DNA from: QAMX01 sp964448855 | GTDB taxonomy: Bacteria; Bacillota; Clostridia; Oscillospirales; QAMX01 | Assembly: GCA_964448855.1 (NCBI GenBank) | Contig: CAYUXI010000015.1 | Span: 1 to 42,513, forward strand | Reading direction: 5' to 3' | Length of the DNA stretch: 42,513 nt | In this document: positions 1 through 7,135 of the stretch, piece by piece | Position numbering within the stretch: position 1 is the stretch's first letter | How the letters are laid out: each line of letters opens with the position of its first letter | Made by a program: the position numbers and the translations under genes | The notes under the pieces: generated by a model | Told to the model about the DNA's origin: nothing | Databases searched by the model: none | What the model saw: only the letters and a program-made list of their open reading frames with translations

Positions 1-104
1 TCGTGAATTTTAGTTGGAACTATGATAACATATCCATCAGAAATTGTCAAGAAAAAAAATACACACGAGCGCAAACCGCGCCGCGCCGCCGTCAACCGCG
101 GCAA

Positions 105-133
105 TTGACTTTTTTCGCAAAATCATGTATACT
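105..133 (+). promoter_or_regulatory. Sigma-A promoter of the ECF transporter operon
   Basis: A -35 box TTGACT (105-110) and a -10 box TATACT (128-133) are separated by exactly 17 bases. Transcription should begin near 140, giving a leader of about 60 bases before the GTG start at 203. The leader is too short for a typical cobalamin or other large riboswitch and I recognise none. Bases 1-104 hold nothing else I can name. Confidence 0.75.
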
Positions 134-202
134 CATATGCATCCAAACGAAGAAATGGATGCTGTCAAAACACCCGGCCATGATGATTCAGGGGGGACTG
201 CT

Positions 203-1114
203 GTGCGAAGGCCAACTGTTTTTGACGGCCACCCGGCTGTCAATTTTCTGTTTTTTGCCCTGATGATCGGGTTCACCATGTTCCTGAACCATCCGGTCTA
301 TCTGTTGATTTCACTGACGGGCGCTGTGCTCTGCCTGCTTGGCCTGCGCGGCTGGCGCGCCGTGCTGAAGATCGTCGGCTGGCTGCTGCCGTCCGCTCTG
401 GTGACGGCACTGATCAACGGCCTCTTCAACCACGCCGGCCAAACGGCGCTCTTTCACCTGCCGGACGGCAATGCTGTGACGCTGGAAGCGCTGCTGAGCG
501 GCGCGTCCTCCGCCGTGCTGCTGGCGGCGGTTATGCTCTGGTTTTTCGCCTGCTCGGATGTCATCACCTCCGATCAGCTCCTGTATCTGTTTGGCCGAAT
601 CCTGCCCTCGGCCAGCCTGCTGATTTCCATGACGCTGCGCATGGTGCCGCGCTTTTCCGGACAGCTGACCGCCATCCGCGAGGCGCAGCAGGGCATGGGC
701 GTCAGCCTGAAACGGGGCAGCCTGCGCCAGCGCTTCCGAAACGGAACGGCCATGCTGTCCGCACTGATCACCTGGGCGCTGGAGGATGCCGTCGAAACGG
801 CAGACAGCATGAAAAGCCGGGGACACGGTCTGCCGGGGCGAACCGCTTATGCGCAGTATCACATGGAATCACGTGACAAATGGCTGCTCGGCGGGATGGC
901 CGTCTGCGGGCTCCACCTGCTTTGCGGCGTGCTCGCCGGCGGAATGCGCTGGCAGTGGTATCCGGTCATGCAGAGCGTTCCGGCGGATCCGGTCGTCATC
1001 TGGCTGGCCGCCGTGTTCGGCGGCCTCAGCCTGTTGCCGGTCTGGTCGATGCTTTATGCGATGCTTGATGCATCAGACAGTCAACTTTCAGAAAAGGGGG
1101 AGCGAACCATATGA
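203..1114 (+). CDS. ECF transporter transmembrane component (EcfT/CbiQ family)
   Basis: This is the membrane scaffold subunit of an energy-coupling factor vitamin or metal importer, about 303 residues. Several hydrophobic helices are visible, from NFLFFALMIGFTMF near the start to a C-terminal pair. Between them lies a basic cytoplasmic stretch with RMVPRFSGQ and the motif MKSRGHGLPGRT, the coupling-helix type sequence by which EcfT contacts the ATPases. I chose GTG at 203 because a strong ribosome site (GGGGGGA, 191-197) precedes it. The upstream in-frame ATG at 44 lies before the promoter and cannot be used; ATGs at 137 and nearby sit too close to the transcription start. The stop overlaps the next ATG (ATGA at 1111-1114), so translation of the fused ATPase/S-component gene is probably coupled. 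The substrate cannot be told from sequence. Confidence 0.85.
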   Translation: MRRPTVFDGHPAVNFLFFALMIGFTMFLNHPVYLLISLTGAVLCLLGLRGWRAVLKIVGWLLPSALVTALINGLFNHAGQTALFHLPDGNAVTLEALLSGASSAVLLAAVMLWFFACSDVITSDQLLYLFGRILPSASLLISMTLRMVPRFSGQLTAIREAQQGMGVSLKRGSLRQRFRNGTAMLSALITWALEDAVETADSMKSRGHGLPGRTAYAQYHMESRDKWLLGGMAVCGLHLLCGVLAGGMRWQWYPVMQSVPADPVVIWLAAVFGGLSLLPVWSMLYAMLDASDSQLSEKGERTI

Positions 1115-3774
1115 AGGAAGAACGACCACTGTTTCAACTGCAATCGCTGACCTTTTTCTATCCGGATATGACGCAGCCGGCCGTCGCAGATGTCACGCTG
1201 ACGGTGCGGCGTGGAGAATGCCTGGTGCTGTGCGGCCCGTCCGGGAGCGGCAAATCGACGCTCCTGCGCCAGCTGAAGACGGTGCTGGCACCGCATGGTC
1301 GCCGCACGGGGACAGTCACCTTCCGTGGCGTCCCGCTGGATGCGGTCGATGAACGGACACAGGCCGCCGCCATTGGCTTTGTCACACAGAACCCCGACAA
1401 CCAGATCGTCACCGACAAGGTCTGGCATGAGCTGGCCTTCGGGCTGGAAAGTCTGGGCTGCGATTCGCAGACCATTCGCCGCCGCGTCGCGGAAACGGCA
1501 TCGTTTTTTGGCATTCAGACCTGGTTCCAACGGAATGTGGCGGAGCTGTCCGGCGGTCAGAAGCAGCTGCTCAACCTGGCCGCCGTGATGGTCATGCAGC
1601 CCGAGGTGCTGATTCTGGACGAACCGACGGCGCAGCTCGACCCGATTGCAGCCTCCGATTTCCTCTCCGCCCTGACGCGCATCAACCGGGAGCTGGGCAC
1701 AACGGTTCTCCTCTCGGAGCATCGCCTGGAGGAGGCCATGGCCATGGCCGACCGCGCTGCCGTGCTGTCGGACGGAAGACTGCTCTGCCTGGGCACGCCG
1801 CAGGAGGTTGGACAAATCCTCCGGGACACCGGACACGCCATGTTCCGCTCTATGCCGACGCCGATGCGCGTCTGGTCGGCCGTTCCGACCGATGCGCCCT
1901 GCCCGGTCACGGTGCGCGACGGCTGCCGCTGGCTGGCTGACCATGCGTCGGCGCACCCGCTCCGACCGCTGGCGACGGAATCGCCGGAGGCCCCAGCGGG
2001 CGAACCGGTTCTCCATGCGGAAGCGCTGCATTTTCGCTATGCGCCGGACGGTGCGGATGTCATATGCGGCCTGAATCTGGAGCTGCACCGCGGGGAGCTG
2101 ACCGCGCTGCTCGGCGGCAACGGAACCGGAAAAACGACGGCGCTCAAGCTGTTGGCCGGTCTGCAAAAGCCGCGCAGAGGCTCTGTTCAATGCGAGGGAA
2201 CCGTCTGTTACCTGCCGCAGAACCCGCAGACGCTGTTCCTGAAGAAAACGCTTCGCGCCGACCTCTTCAACGGCAAGGAGCCGGATGCTGATGCACGGCA
2301 GATCGTCCGCCTCTGTCGGCTGGAAGCACTGCTCGACCGCCATCCCTATGACCTGTCCGGGGGCGAACAGCAGCGCGCTGCATTGGCGAAGATCCTGCTG
2401 GCCAAGCCGGACGTGCTGCTGCTGGATGAACCGACCAAGGGGCTGGACGCGGACTTCAAGGCGCTGTTCGCCGAAATCCTCCGCCATCTCCTGAAACGGG
2501 GTGCGGCCATTTTGCTGGCCAGCCATGACGTGGAATTCTGTGCCGCATATGCCGACCGCTGTGCGCTGTTTTTTGGCGGAACCGTTGTCTCCGAAGCGCC
2601 GCCCCGAACGTTCTTCACCGGCGGCACCTTCTATACGACGGCGGCCAACCGTATGGTGCATGGCGCAGCGGCCGAGGTGCCGAATCTGCCGGAGGCCGTG
2701 ACGGCGGAGGAGCTGATCGAGGTCTGCGGTGGGAAACGCCCGGAGCCTGTTCGCCTGCCGGAGCTGTTCGATGATGACCCGCTGCCAAAGCCAGCACCCG
2801 GAACGCCGGACGACCCGGCTGAAAAGCTGCCGCGCTGGCGGAAAATCGGTGCAGCCATCGCGCTGGCAGGCATCTGCGCCGTCATGGCATACGCTTCGAC
2901 GCATACAGAGCTGGCACGGCCGGGTGAGCTGATTTCCAAAAGCCGCCTGCTGCAGTACGGCATCCTGTTCGCACTGCTGGCAGCCTTCGCCGGACTGGTC
3001 AGCCGCCGATCGGCCAAACCGCCGGTGCGGATGGTGAAGGAGAAGCTGCCGAAACGGACGCTGGCGGCCGCCGTCTCCATCCTGCTCCTGATTCCACTGA
3101 CACTCTGGGGCGGCACGGCGCTGTTTGACGGGCGGCGGTACTACCTGACGGCCATCCTCGTCCTGCTGGAATGCATGGCACCGTTTTTTCTCCTGTTTGA
3201 AGGGCGAAAGCCGCAGGCGCGGGAGCTTGTGATCATCGCTGTGCTGTGCGCAGTCGGCGTGGCCGGACGCGCTGTCTTCTTCATGCTGCCGCAGTTCAAG
3301 CCCGTCATGGCGATTGCAATTCTGGCCGGTGCGGCGTTCGGCGGTGAAACCGGCTTTCTGGTGGGCGCGGTCACAATGCTGGCCTCCAACCTGTTCTTTT
3401 CGCAGGGCCCCTGGACGCCGTGGCAGATGTTCGCCATGGGGCTCGTCGGCTTCCTGTCGGGCGTCATTTTCAAACGCGGCTGCCTGCTGGCGCGGCGCGC
3501 ACAGCTCAGCATCTTCGGCGCACTGTGCGCCTTGGTTGTCTATGGCGGCATCATGAATTTTGCCTCCGCACTGATGTGGACGACGGAGCTGACCTGGGAA
3601 ATTCTCCTGCCGTATTACATGACCGGCTTCCCCATGGACTGTATCCACGCGGCAGCCACCGCATTCTTCCTCTGGATTGCGGCAGAGCCGATGCTGGAAA
3701 AGCTCGTCCGCATGAAAAGAAAATACGGACTCGCGGAATTCCGACCCAAAACCGGCTCCAACAACCCATCCTGA
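1111..3774 (+). CDS. Fused ECF transporter: two ATPase domains plus membrane S component
   Basis: A single 887-residue chain carries what is usually three subunits. ABC domain 1 (about residues 6-230) has Walker A GPSGSGKST (42-50), signature LSGGQ and Walker B VLILDEPTAQLD. ABC domain 2 (about 298-500) has Walker A GGNGTGKTT, signature LSGGEQQR and Walker B VLLLDEPTKGLD. The rest (about 580-880) is membrane: roughly four hydrophobic segments, then a block with GRAVFFMLPQFKP, AAFGGETGFLVGA and QGPWTPWQM, which resembles clostridial ECF S components of the kind proposed for cobalamin-like cofactors. ATP hydrolysis by the paired domains would drive substrate uptake together with EcfT, whose gene overlaps by 4 bases. 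Both ATPases look catalytically complete. The vitamin specificity is inferred from general resemblance only, and no riboswitch is present to support it. Confidence 0.85.
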   Translation: MKEERPLFQLQSLTFFYPDMTQPAVADVTLTVRRGECLVLCGPSGSGKSTLLRQLKTVLAPHGRRTGTVTFRGVPLDAVDERTQAAAIGFVTQNPDNQIVTDKVWHELAFGLESLGCDSQTIRRRVAETASFFGIQTWFQRNVAELSGGQKQLLNLAAVMVMQPEVLILDEPTAQLDPIAASDFLSALTRINRELGTTVLLSEHRLEEAMAMADRAAVLSDGRLLCLGTPQEVGQILRDTGHAMFRSMPTPMRVWSAVPTDAPCPVTVRDGCRWLADHASAHPLRPLATESPEAPAGEPVLHAEALHFRYAPDGADVICGLNLELHRGELTALLGGNGTGKTTALKLLAGLQKPRRGSVQCEGTVCYLPQNPQTLFLKKTLRADLFNGKEPDADARQIVRLCRLEALLDRHPYDLSGGEQQRAALAKILLAKPDVLLLDEPTKGLDADFKALFAEILRHLLKRGAAILLASHDVEFCAAYADRCALFFGGTVVSEAPPRTFFTGGTFYTTAANRMVHGAAAEVPNLPEAVTAEELIEVCGGKRPEPVRLPELFDDDPLPKPAPGTPDDPAEKLPRWRKIGAAIALAGICAVMAYASTHTELARPGELISKSRLLQYGILFALLAAFAGLVSRRSAKPPVRMVKEKLPKRTLAAAVSILLLIPLTLWGGTALFDGRRYYLTAILVLLECMAPFFLLFEGRKPQARELVIIAVLCAVGVAGRAVFFMLPQFKPVMAIAILAGAAFGGETGFLVGAVTMLASNLFFSQGPWTPWQMFAMGLVGFLSGVIFKRGCLLARRAQLSIFGALCALVVYGGIMNFASALMWTTELTWEILLPYYMTGFPMDCIHAAATAFFLWIAAEPMLEKLVRMKRKYGLAEFRPKTGSNNPS

Positions 3775-3859
3775 ACGAAAGCCTTCAACGCAAATATCCA
3801 ATCAACGGAACACACCACCCTGCACGGGGCGGCTGCGTCTCAAAAAGGAGTAAGAAAAA

Positions 3860-4816
3860 ATGGTCTGGCTCTATATCGGCATCATCCTCTGTATGCGGGT
3901 GGTGCAAAGCGTTTTCAGCAAGCAGGCGGCCAATCATGTGCCGTCCAATATGATCGGCTACATCAAATACACGGTGTTTTATCAGGGCATGGCGGCGGTG
4001 CTGGCGCTGGCACTCTTCCTGATCGGCCAAATCGGCGGGGAAGCCACACCGGAGGTCGGCACAACGCTGCTCTATGCCGCCATTTCCGGCATCGCGCTGG
4101 CCGTCTGCTGTATGTGCTCACTGTACGCACTCGGCACCGGTACCATGGTGCTGAATTCGATTTTCGGTACGGCCGGTCTGCTGATTCCGACCATCGCCAG
4201 TATGCTTCTGTATGACGAAGTCCTGCACATCTGGCAGTGGCTGGGCATCGCCGTCTTCATCGTCGGCGCCTATCTGCTGATCGGGAATTCCAAGGCGATT
4301 TACGGAAGGTTCACCTGGAAAACCTTCCTGGTGCTCCTGCTGTCGCTGGTCACCAACGGGCTGACCATGTTCATGCAGAAAATGTTCGGCATGAACATCG
4401 CAAACGGCAACGTCTCCCTCTTCTCGTTCGGCTCCTTTGCCAGCGGCGTTGCGGTGCTGCTGATCGTTCTGGTCGTTTTGTCGCTGTATGCGGCTCGCCA
4501 TCCTGCACCGCCGGAGCAGTCGGCCGACTCCGGTTCCTTTACGTTCCTGCCGGCGCATCCGTCTGATACCGGCTTGCCCAGACAGCTCTTTCTCTACGGC
4601 AGCCTGCTGGCGATTGCTGTCTTCATCATCAACCAGCTGGCAACCATGGCCACGCCACTGATTTCTGCCGTCGTCCTGTTTGCCCTGATCAACGGCGGCG
4701 CAACGGTCGTCTCCGCCATCGTCGGCGCTGTGATGTTCCGCGAAAAGCTGTCCGCCCAGACGGTCATCGGCATCCTGCTGAGCATCGGCTCGCTGATCGT
4801 CATTCAAATGGCCTGA
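3860..4816 (+). CDS. EamA/DMT-superfamily transporter
   Basis: This 318-residue integral membrane protein has about ten hydrophobic helices in two similar halves, the pattern of the drug/metabolite transporter (EamA) family. The end of each half carries the usual signature: a helix followed by a short E-x-L segment and a final helix (DEVLHIWQWLGIAVFIVGAYL in the first half, FREKLSAQTVIGILLSIGSL in the second). The two halves are joined by a hydrophilic loop rich in Pro and Ser at about residues 215-240. An AAAAGGAG ribosome site precedes the ATG. It starts 85 bases after the ECF gene with no obvious promoter or terminator between, so read-through from the ECF promoter is likely. Members of this family export or import small metabolites; the substrate here is unknown. 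Confidence 0.8.
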   Translation: MVWLYIGIILCMRVVQSVFSKQAANHVPSNMIGYIKYTVFYQGMAAVLALALFLIGQIGGEATPEVGTTLLYAAISGIALAVCCMCSLYALGTGTMVLNSIFGTAGLLIPTIASMLLYDEVLHIWQWLGIAVFIVGAYLLIGNSKAIYGRFTWKTFLVLLLSLVTNGLTMFMQKMFGMNIANGNVSLFSFGSFASGVAVLLIVLVVLSLYAARHPAPPEQSADSGSFTFLPAHPSDTGLPRQLFLYGSLLAIAVFIINQLATMATPLISAVVLFALINGGATVVSAIVGAVMFREKLSAQTVIGILLSIGSLIVIQMA

Positions 4817-4950
4817 ACCGGGGTTCGAGAAAAATCCAAGTGGAAAGGGCGAAGACATCGTTTCCCATTTTTTGAAGCGGCTTCGGCAACGTTCAATTCA
4901 TAGAATCCCTGAGAATGTGTGCAATTGCGTTTTCTCTGACGACTGAATAT

Positions 4951-4985
4951 AGCAAAAAAGACGGCAATTCTGCCGCCTTTTTGCT
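4951..4985. terminator. Bidirectional intrinsic terminator
   Basis: A near-perfect hairpin runs from AGCAAAAA through CGGCA, a short loop, TGCCG and TTTTTGCT. It has a T-run on either strand, so it can end both the DMT transporter transcript (+) and the hicAB transcript (-), whose stop codon is 2 bases away. The 134 bases between the DMT stop and this hairpin show nothing else. Confidence 0.8.
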
Positions 4986-4986
4986 G

Positions 4987-5391
4987 TCATGATCTGCCCG
5001 TAATATGCAATTCGCTTTTTAACGCCGCTTGTAGAACAGCGGAAAAATTCACGCCCGCCCGCTCCGCTTCAAAATTCAGCCACGAAGGGATTGTGCAATT
5101 CTTCTTGACGGTGCGCATATCGTTCTTTCTGCGGTACTCCGCGAAATCCACGTCAACCAGCGAAACAATCCCGCCGGACGGTGCTTCGGCTTGAATGTCT
5201 GCAAGGCTCGACGCTTCTGGCAAGGCTTCGCCGTCGTCCTGCATATCGATTCCCATCAGCCCAATCGCGTCACGCGCCATCTCAATTGCGTCCGGAATGT
5301 CCTTGCCCTGCGTATTGATATTGAAATCGGGGACAAATACCACGATAAACTCTTTTCCCTGCGTCATAATCACGGGATATGCATTTTTCAT
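4987..5391 (-). CDS. hicB: HicB-family antitoxin
   Basis: A 134-residue protein with the two-part layout of HicB. The N-terminal half is the partly degraded RNase-H-like fold that blocks HicA (MKNAYPVIMTQGKEFIVVFV, then PDF and DAIEMARDAIGLMGID). The C-terminal part (about 95-130, with VKKNCTIPSWLNFEAERAG) resembles a ribbon-helix-helix DNA-binding segment. The start is the ATG at 5391, preceded by a strong AAGGAGGT site; a longer in-frame extension would run back through the hicA gene in the wrong frame and is rejected. It lies 52 bases downstream of hicA, in the usual toxin-first order. HicB neutralises HicA and commonly represses its own promoter, which here contains inverted repeats. The gene looks intact. 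Confidence 0.85.
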   Translation of the reverse strand: MKNAYPVIMTQGKEFIVVFVPDFNINTQGKDIPDAIEMARDAIGLMGIDMQDDGEALPEASSLADIQAEAPSGGIVSLVDVDFAEYRRKNDMRTVKKNCTIPSWLNFEAERAGVNFSAVLQAALKSELHITGRS

Positions 5392-5443
5392 TCGAATACC
5401 TCCTTGAAATCGGTCAATCTTATTATCGACAAGGGCAGCGGAC

Positions 5444-5617
5444 TTATTGCAATCCACGCCGTTTGATGATCGCTTTTGCCAACTCTTCATCGGTTTCTCT
5501 GTGCCTTACGATGCTTTCACGTTCCTGACCTTTTACGTATATGTCGTGATTTGCACCGTGGCGCTTGAACGTCCAACCGTTTCTCTCTAAAAGCTCGATC
5601 AGGTCTTTCGTTTTCAT
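5444..5617 (-). CDS. hicA: HicA-family mRNA interferase toxin
   Basis: This small gene encodes 57 residues. I read it by translating the minus strand from the ATG at 5617, preceded by GGGAGGT. The protein starts MKTKDLIELLERNGW, continues with FKRHGANHDIYVKG and ends with AKAIIKRRGLQ. It is the dsRBD-like HicA fold; the His in GANHDIY matches the catalytic His of the usual G-S-H-x-x-Y motif (Asn replaces the Ser). HicA proteins cleave mRNA and cause reversible growth arrest when HicB is lost. Length is typical. It is followed by hicB and shares its promoter. The active-site His, length and context argue for a functional toxin. Confidence 0.88.
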   Translation of the reverse strand: MKTKDLIELLERNGWTFKRHGANHDIYVKGQERESIVRHRETDEELAKAIIKRRGLQ

Positions 5618-5640
5618 ACGCCGACCTCCCTCTGATATCT

Positions 5641-5692
5641 ATTATACGCCTTTAATGCGTATTTGTCAATCGAGGTTTGGGAAATACGCATT
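5641..5692 (-). promoter_or_regulatory. hicAB promoter with inverted-repeat operator
   Basis: Read on the minus strand, TTGACA (5669-5664) and TATAAT (5646-5641) are separated by 17 bases, a perfect consensus promoter. An 11-base inverted repeat, AATGCGTATTT (plus strand 5654-5664) and AAATACGCATT (5682-5692), brackets the -35 box. A third copy of the core, ATACGC at 5644-5649, forms another inverted pair with GCGTAT at 5657-5662 inside the spacer. This spacing suits cooperative binding by the ribbon-helix-helix domain of HicB, hence autorepression. That HicB is the binder is inference. Confidence 0.75.
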
Positions 5693-5819
5693 TCATGCGC
5701 CTCTATACAAACCCCTGGCGGAACCATGCAGCGGTGGTGATAAAAAACGATCGGGCGAAACGTCTGGTACCTTCGCAAACGACCTGCATTTCCTAAACCG
5801 CGATTCGCCTGAACCGGGC

Positions 5820-5848
5820 TTGACAACGCAGCGAATCTGTGTTATAAT
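5820..5848 (+). promoter_or_regulatory. Promoter of the pyr biosynthetic operon
   Basis: TTGACA (5820-5825) and TATAAT (5843-5848) lie 17 bases apart, a full consensus match, so transcription should start near 5855. The only leader before the pyrC start is about 54 bases. No intrinsic terminator or PyrR-type attenuator fits there. The 120 bases between the hicAB operator and this promoter show nothing else. Confidence 0.85.
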
Positions 5849-5858
5849 ATCCTGAAAA

Positions 5859-5906
5859 GGTTGCGGCGGTGCTGTCGCAACCGAATACACAGAGGAGGCG
5901 AATTCG
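5859..5906 (+). promoter_or_regulatory. Tandem hairpins in the pyr operon leader, second one holding the ribosome site
   Basis: Hairpin 1 pairs GGTTGCG (5859-5865) with CGCAACC (5876-5882) and lies within a few bases of the predicted 5' end of the mRNA. Hairpin 2 can pair CGAAT (5882-5886) with ATTCG (5902-5906); its 15-base loop contains the AGGAGG ribosome site (5893-5898) of pyrC. The two share base 5882. Hairpin 1 could stabilise the mRNA; hairpin 2 could control pyrC translation. Both roles are inference, and the second stem is only 5 pairs. Confidence 0.45.
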
Positions 5907-5908
5907 CG

Positions 5909-7135
5909 TTGAAGATCCTGCTTCAAAACGCAAAAGTGTACCGAAACCGCGCTTTTGAGAGCGCGGACGTCGTTGTTTCTGACGGCCGGATTTCCACCGT
6001 TTCCGAAGTTCACCCGCCTTTGGCTGCGGATCAGATGATTTCATTGCACTCGTGTTTCCTTTTTCCCGGTTTCGTTGATGTACACGTTCATCTTCGAGAA
6101 CCGGGATTTTCTTATAAAGAGACCATTGCATCCGGAACGATGGCGGCAGCAGCAGGCGGATTTACGACGGTCTGTGCCATGCCAAACCTCCGCCCCGTCC
6201 CGGATTCCCCGGAAACGCTCGCAGAGGAAGAACGATTGATTGACGCATCGGCTCATGTGCGCGTCCGGCCATACGGCGCGATCACACGCGGCGAACAGGG
6301 CAGAGAAGCGGCCGACCTGGCCGGGCTTGCACCGCGGGTTGTCGCATTTTCGGATGACGGAAAGGGCGTCCAGAATGAGGACATGATGCGCGCCGTCATG
6401 CAAAGGGCGCGGTCACTCGGCAAAATTGTCGCGGCACATTGTGAAGATGAGAGCCTGCTGGGGCATGACCCTTGGGGCGGCTCGCCGGAAAGTGAATGGC
6501 AGCAGGTGCGGCGCGATCTGCGCCTGGCGGCGGAAACCGGCTGCGCGTACCACGTCTGCCACGTTTCCACCCGTGAGAGCGTCGCACTCATCCGCGATGC
6601 TAAGCGGAGCGGCATCGACGTCACTGCCGAAACTGCCCCGCATTATCTCCTGCTCAGCGAGCGGGATCGGCGGCCGGAGGGTCGCTTCCGCATGAATCCG
6701 CCGCTCCGCACGGAGGCCGACCGAGAGGCGCTGCTGGAGGCCGTCGCAGACGGCACGATCGACATGATCGCAACCGATCATGCACCGCACACCGCTGCGG
6801 AAAAGGAAGCGGGCGCCAATGGCGTCACCGGGCTGGAAACGGCATTCCCCGTCCTCTATACGGGGCTGGTGCAGACCGGGCTTCTGTCGCTGGAAACGCT
6901 GATCGAACGGATGCATGACGCGCCGTGCCGCCGGTTTGGCCTCGGCAGCGCGCTGGAACCGGGCGCACCGGCCGACCTGACCGTCTTTGACTTGAACCAA
7001 ACATGGACAATTGATGAAACGGCGCTCCTTTCCATGGGCAAATGCACACCGTTTCATGGAAGAACTGTCAGCGGCCTGTGCCGCCTGACGATGATAGAAG
7101 GGAAAATCGTATGGCAGAATACACGCGCAAACTGA
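5909..7135 (+). CDS. pyrC: Dihydroorotase
   Basis: Dihydroorotase closes N-carbamoyl-aspartate to dihydroorotate, the third step of UMP synthesis, in the cytoplasm. The 408-residue protein shows the metal site HVHLREPG (H59, H61), further metal or substrate segments AAHCED, CHVSTRES and ETAPHYLLLSE, and the catalytic loop ATDHAPHT. It is a class I enzyme of normal length and looks active. The start is TTG at 5909, ten bases after the GAGGAGG site; an earlier in-frame TTG at 5861 sits in the 5' hairpin and has no ribosome site. It is the first gene of the pyr operon, and its 3' end overlaps carA by 25 bases, which suggests translational coupling. Confidence 0.93.
   Translation: MKILLQNAKVYRNRAFESADVVVSDGRISTVSEVHPPLAADQMISLHSCFLFPGFVDVHVHLREPGFSYKETIASGTMAAAAGGFTTVCAMPNLRPVPDSPETLAEEERLIDASAHVRVRPYGAITRGEQGREAADLAGLAPRVVAFSDDGKGVQNEDMMRAVMQRARSLGKIVAAHCEDESLLGHDPWGGSPESEWQQVRRDLRLAAETGCAYHVCHVSTRESVALIRDAKRSGIDVTAETAPHYLLLSERDRRPEGRFRMNPPLRTEADREALLEAVADGTIDMIATDHAPHTAAEKEAGANGVTGLETAFPVLYTGLVQTGLLSLETLIERMHDAPCRRFGLGSALEPGAPADLTVFDLNQTWTIDETALLSMGKCTPFHGRTVSGLCRLTMIEGKIVWQNTRAN

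Noticed and set aside
44..202. In-frame N-terminal extension of EcfT from ATG 44
   Set aside because: The consensus promoter at 105-133 lies inside it, so this part is not in the mRNA; the GTG at 203 has a much better ribosome site.
134..202. Cobalamin or other riboswitch upstream of the ECF operon
   Set aside because: The leader is about 60 bases and contains no recognisable conserved core.
5408..5490. N-terminal extension of hicB up to 5490
   Set aside because: It reads the 3' part of hicA in another frame, and the strong ribosome site is just before ATG 5391.
5887..5901. PyrR-binding loop in the pyr operon leader (ACAGAGGAGG)
   Set aside because: It lacks the final A of the CNGNGA loop motif, and the match is mostly the ribosome site itself. 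Mentioned as a weak possibility only; not annotated as a PyrR site.
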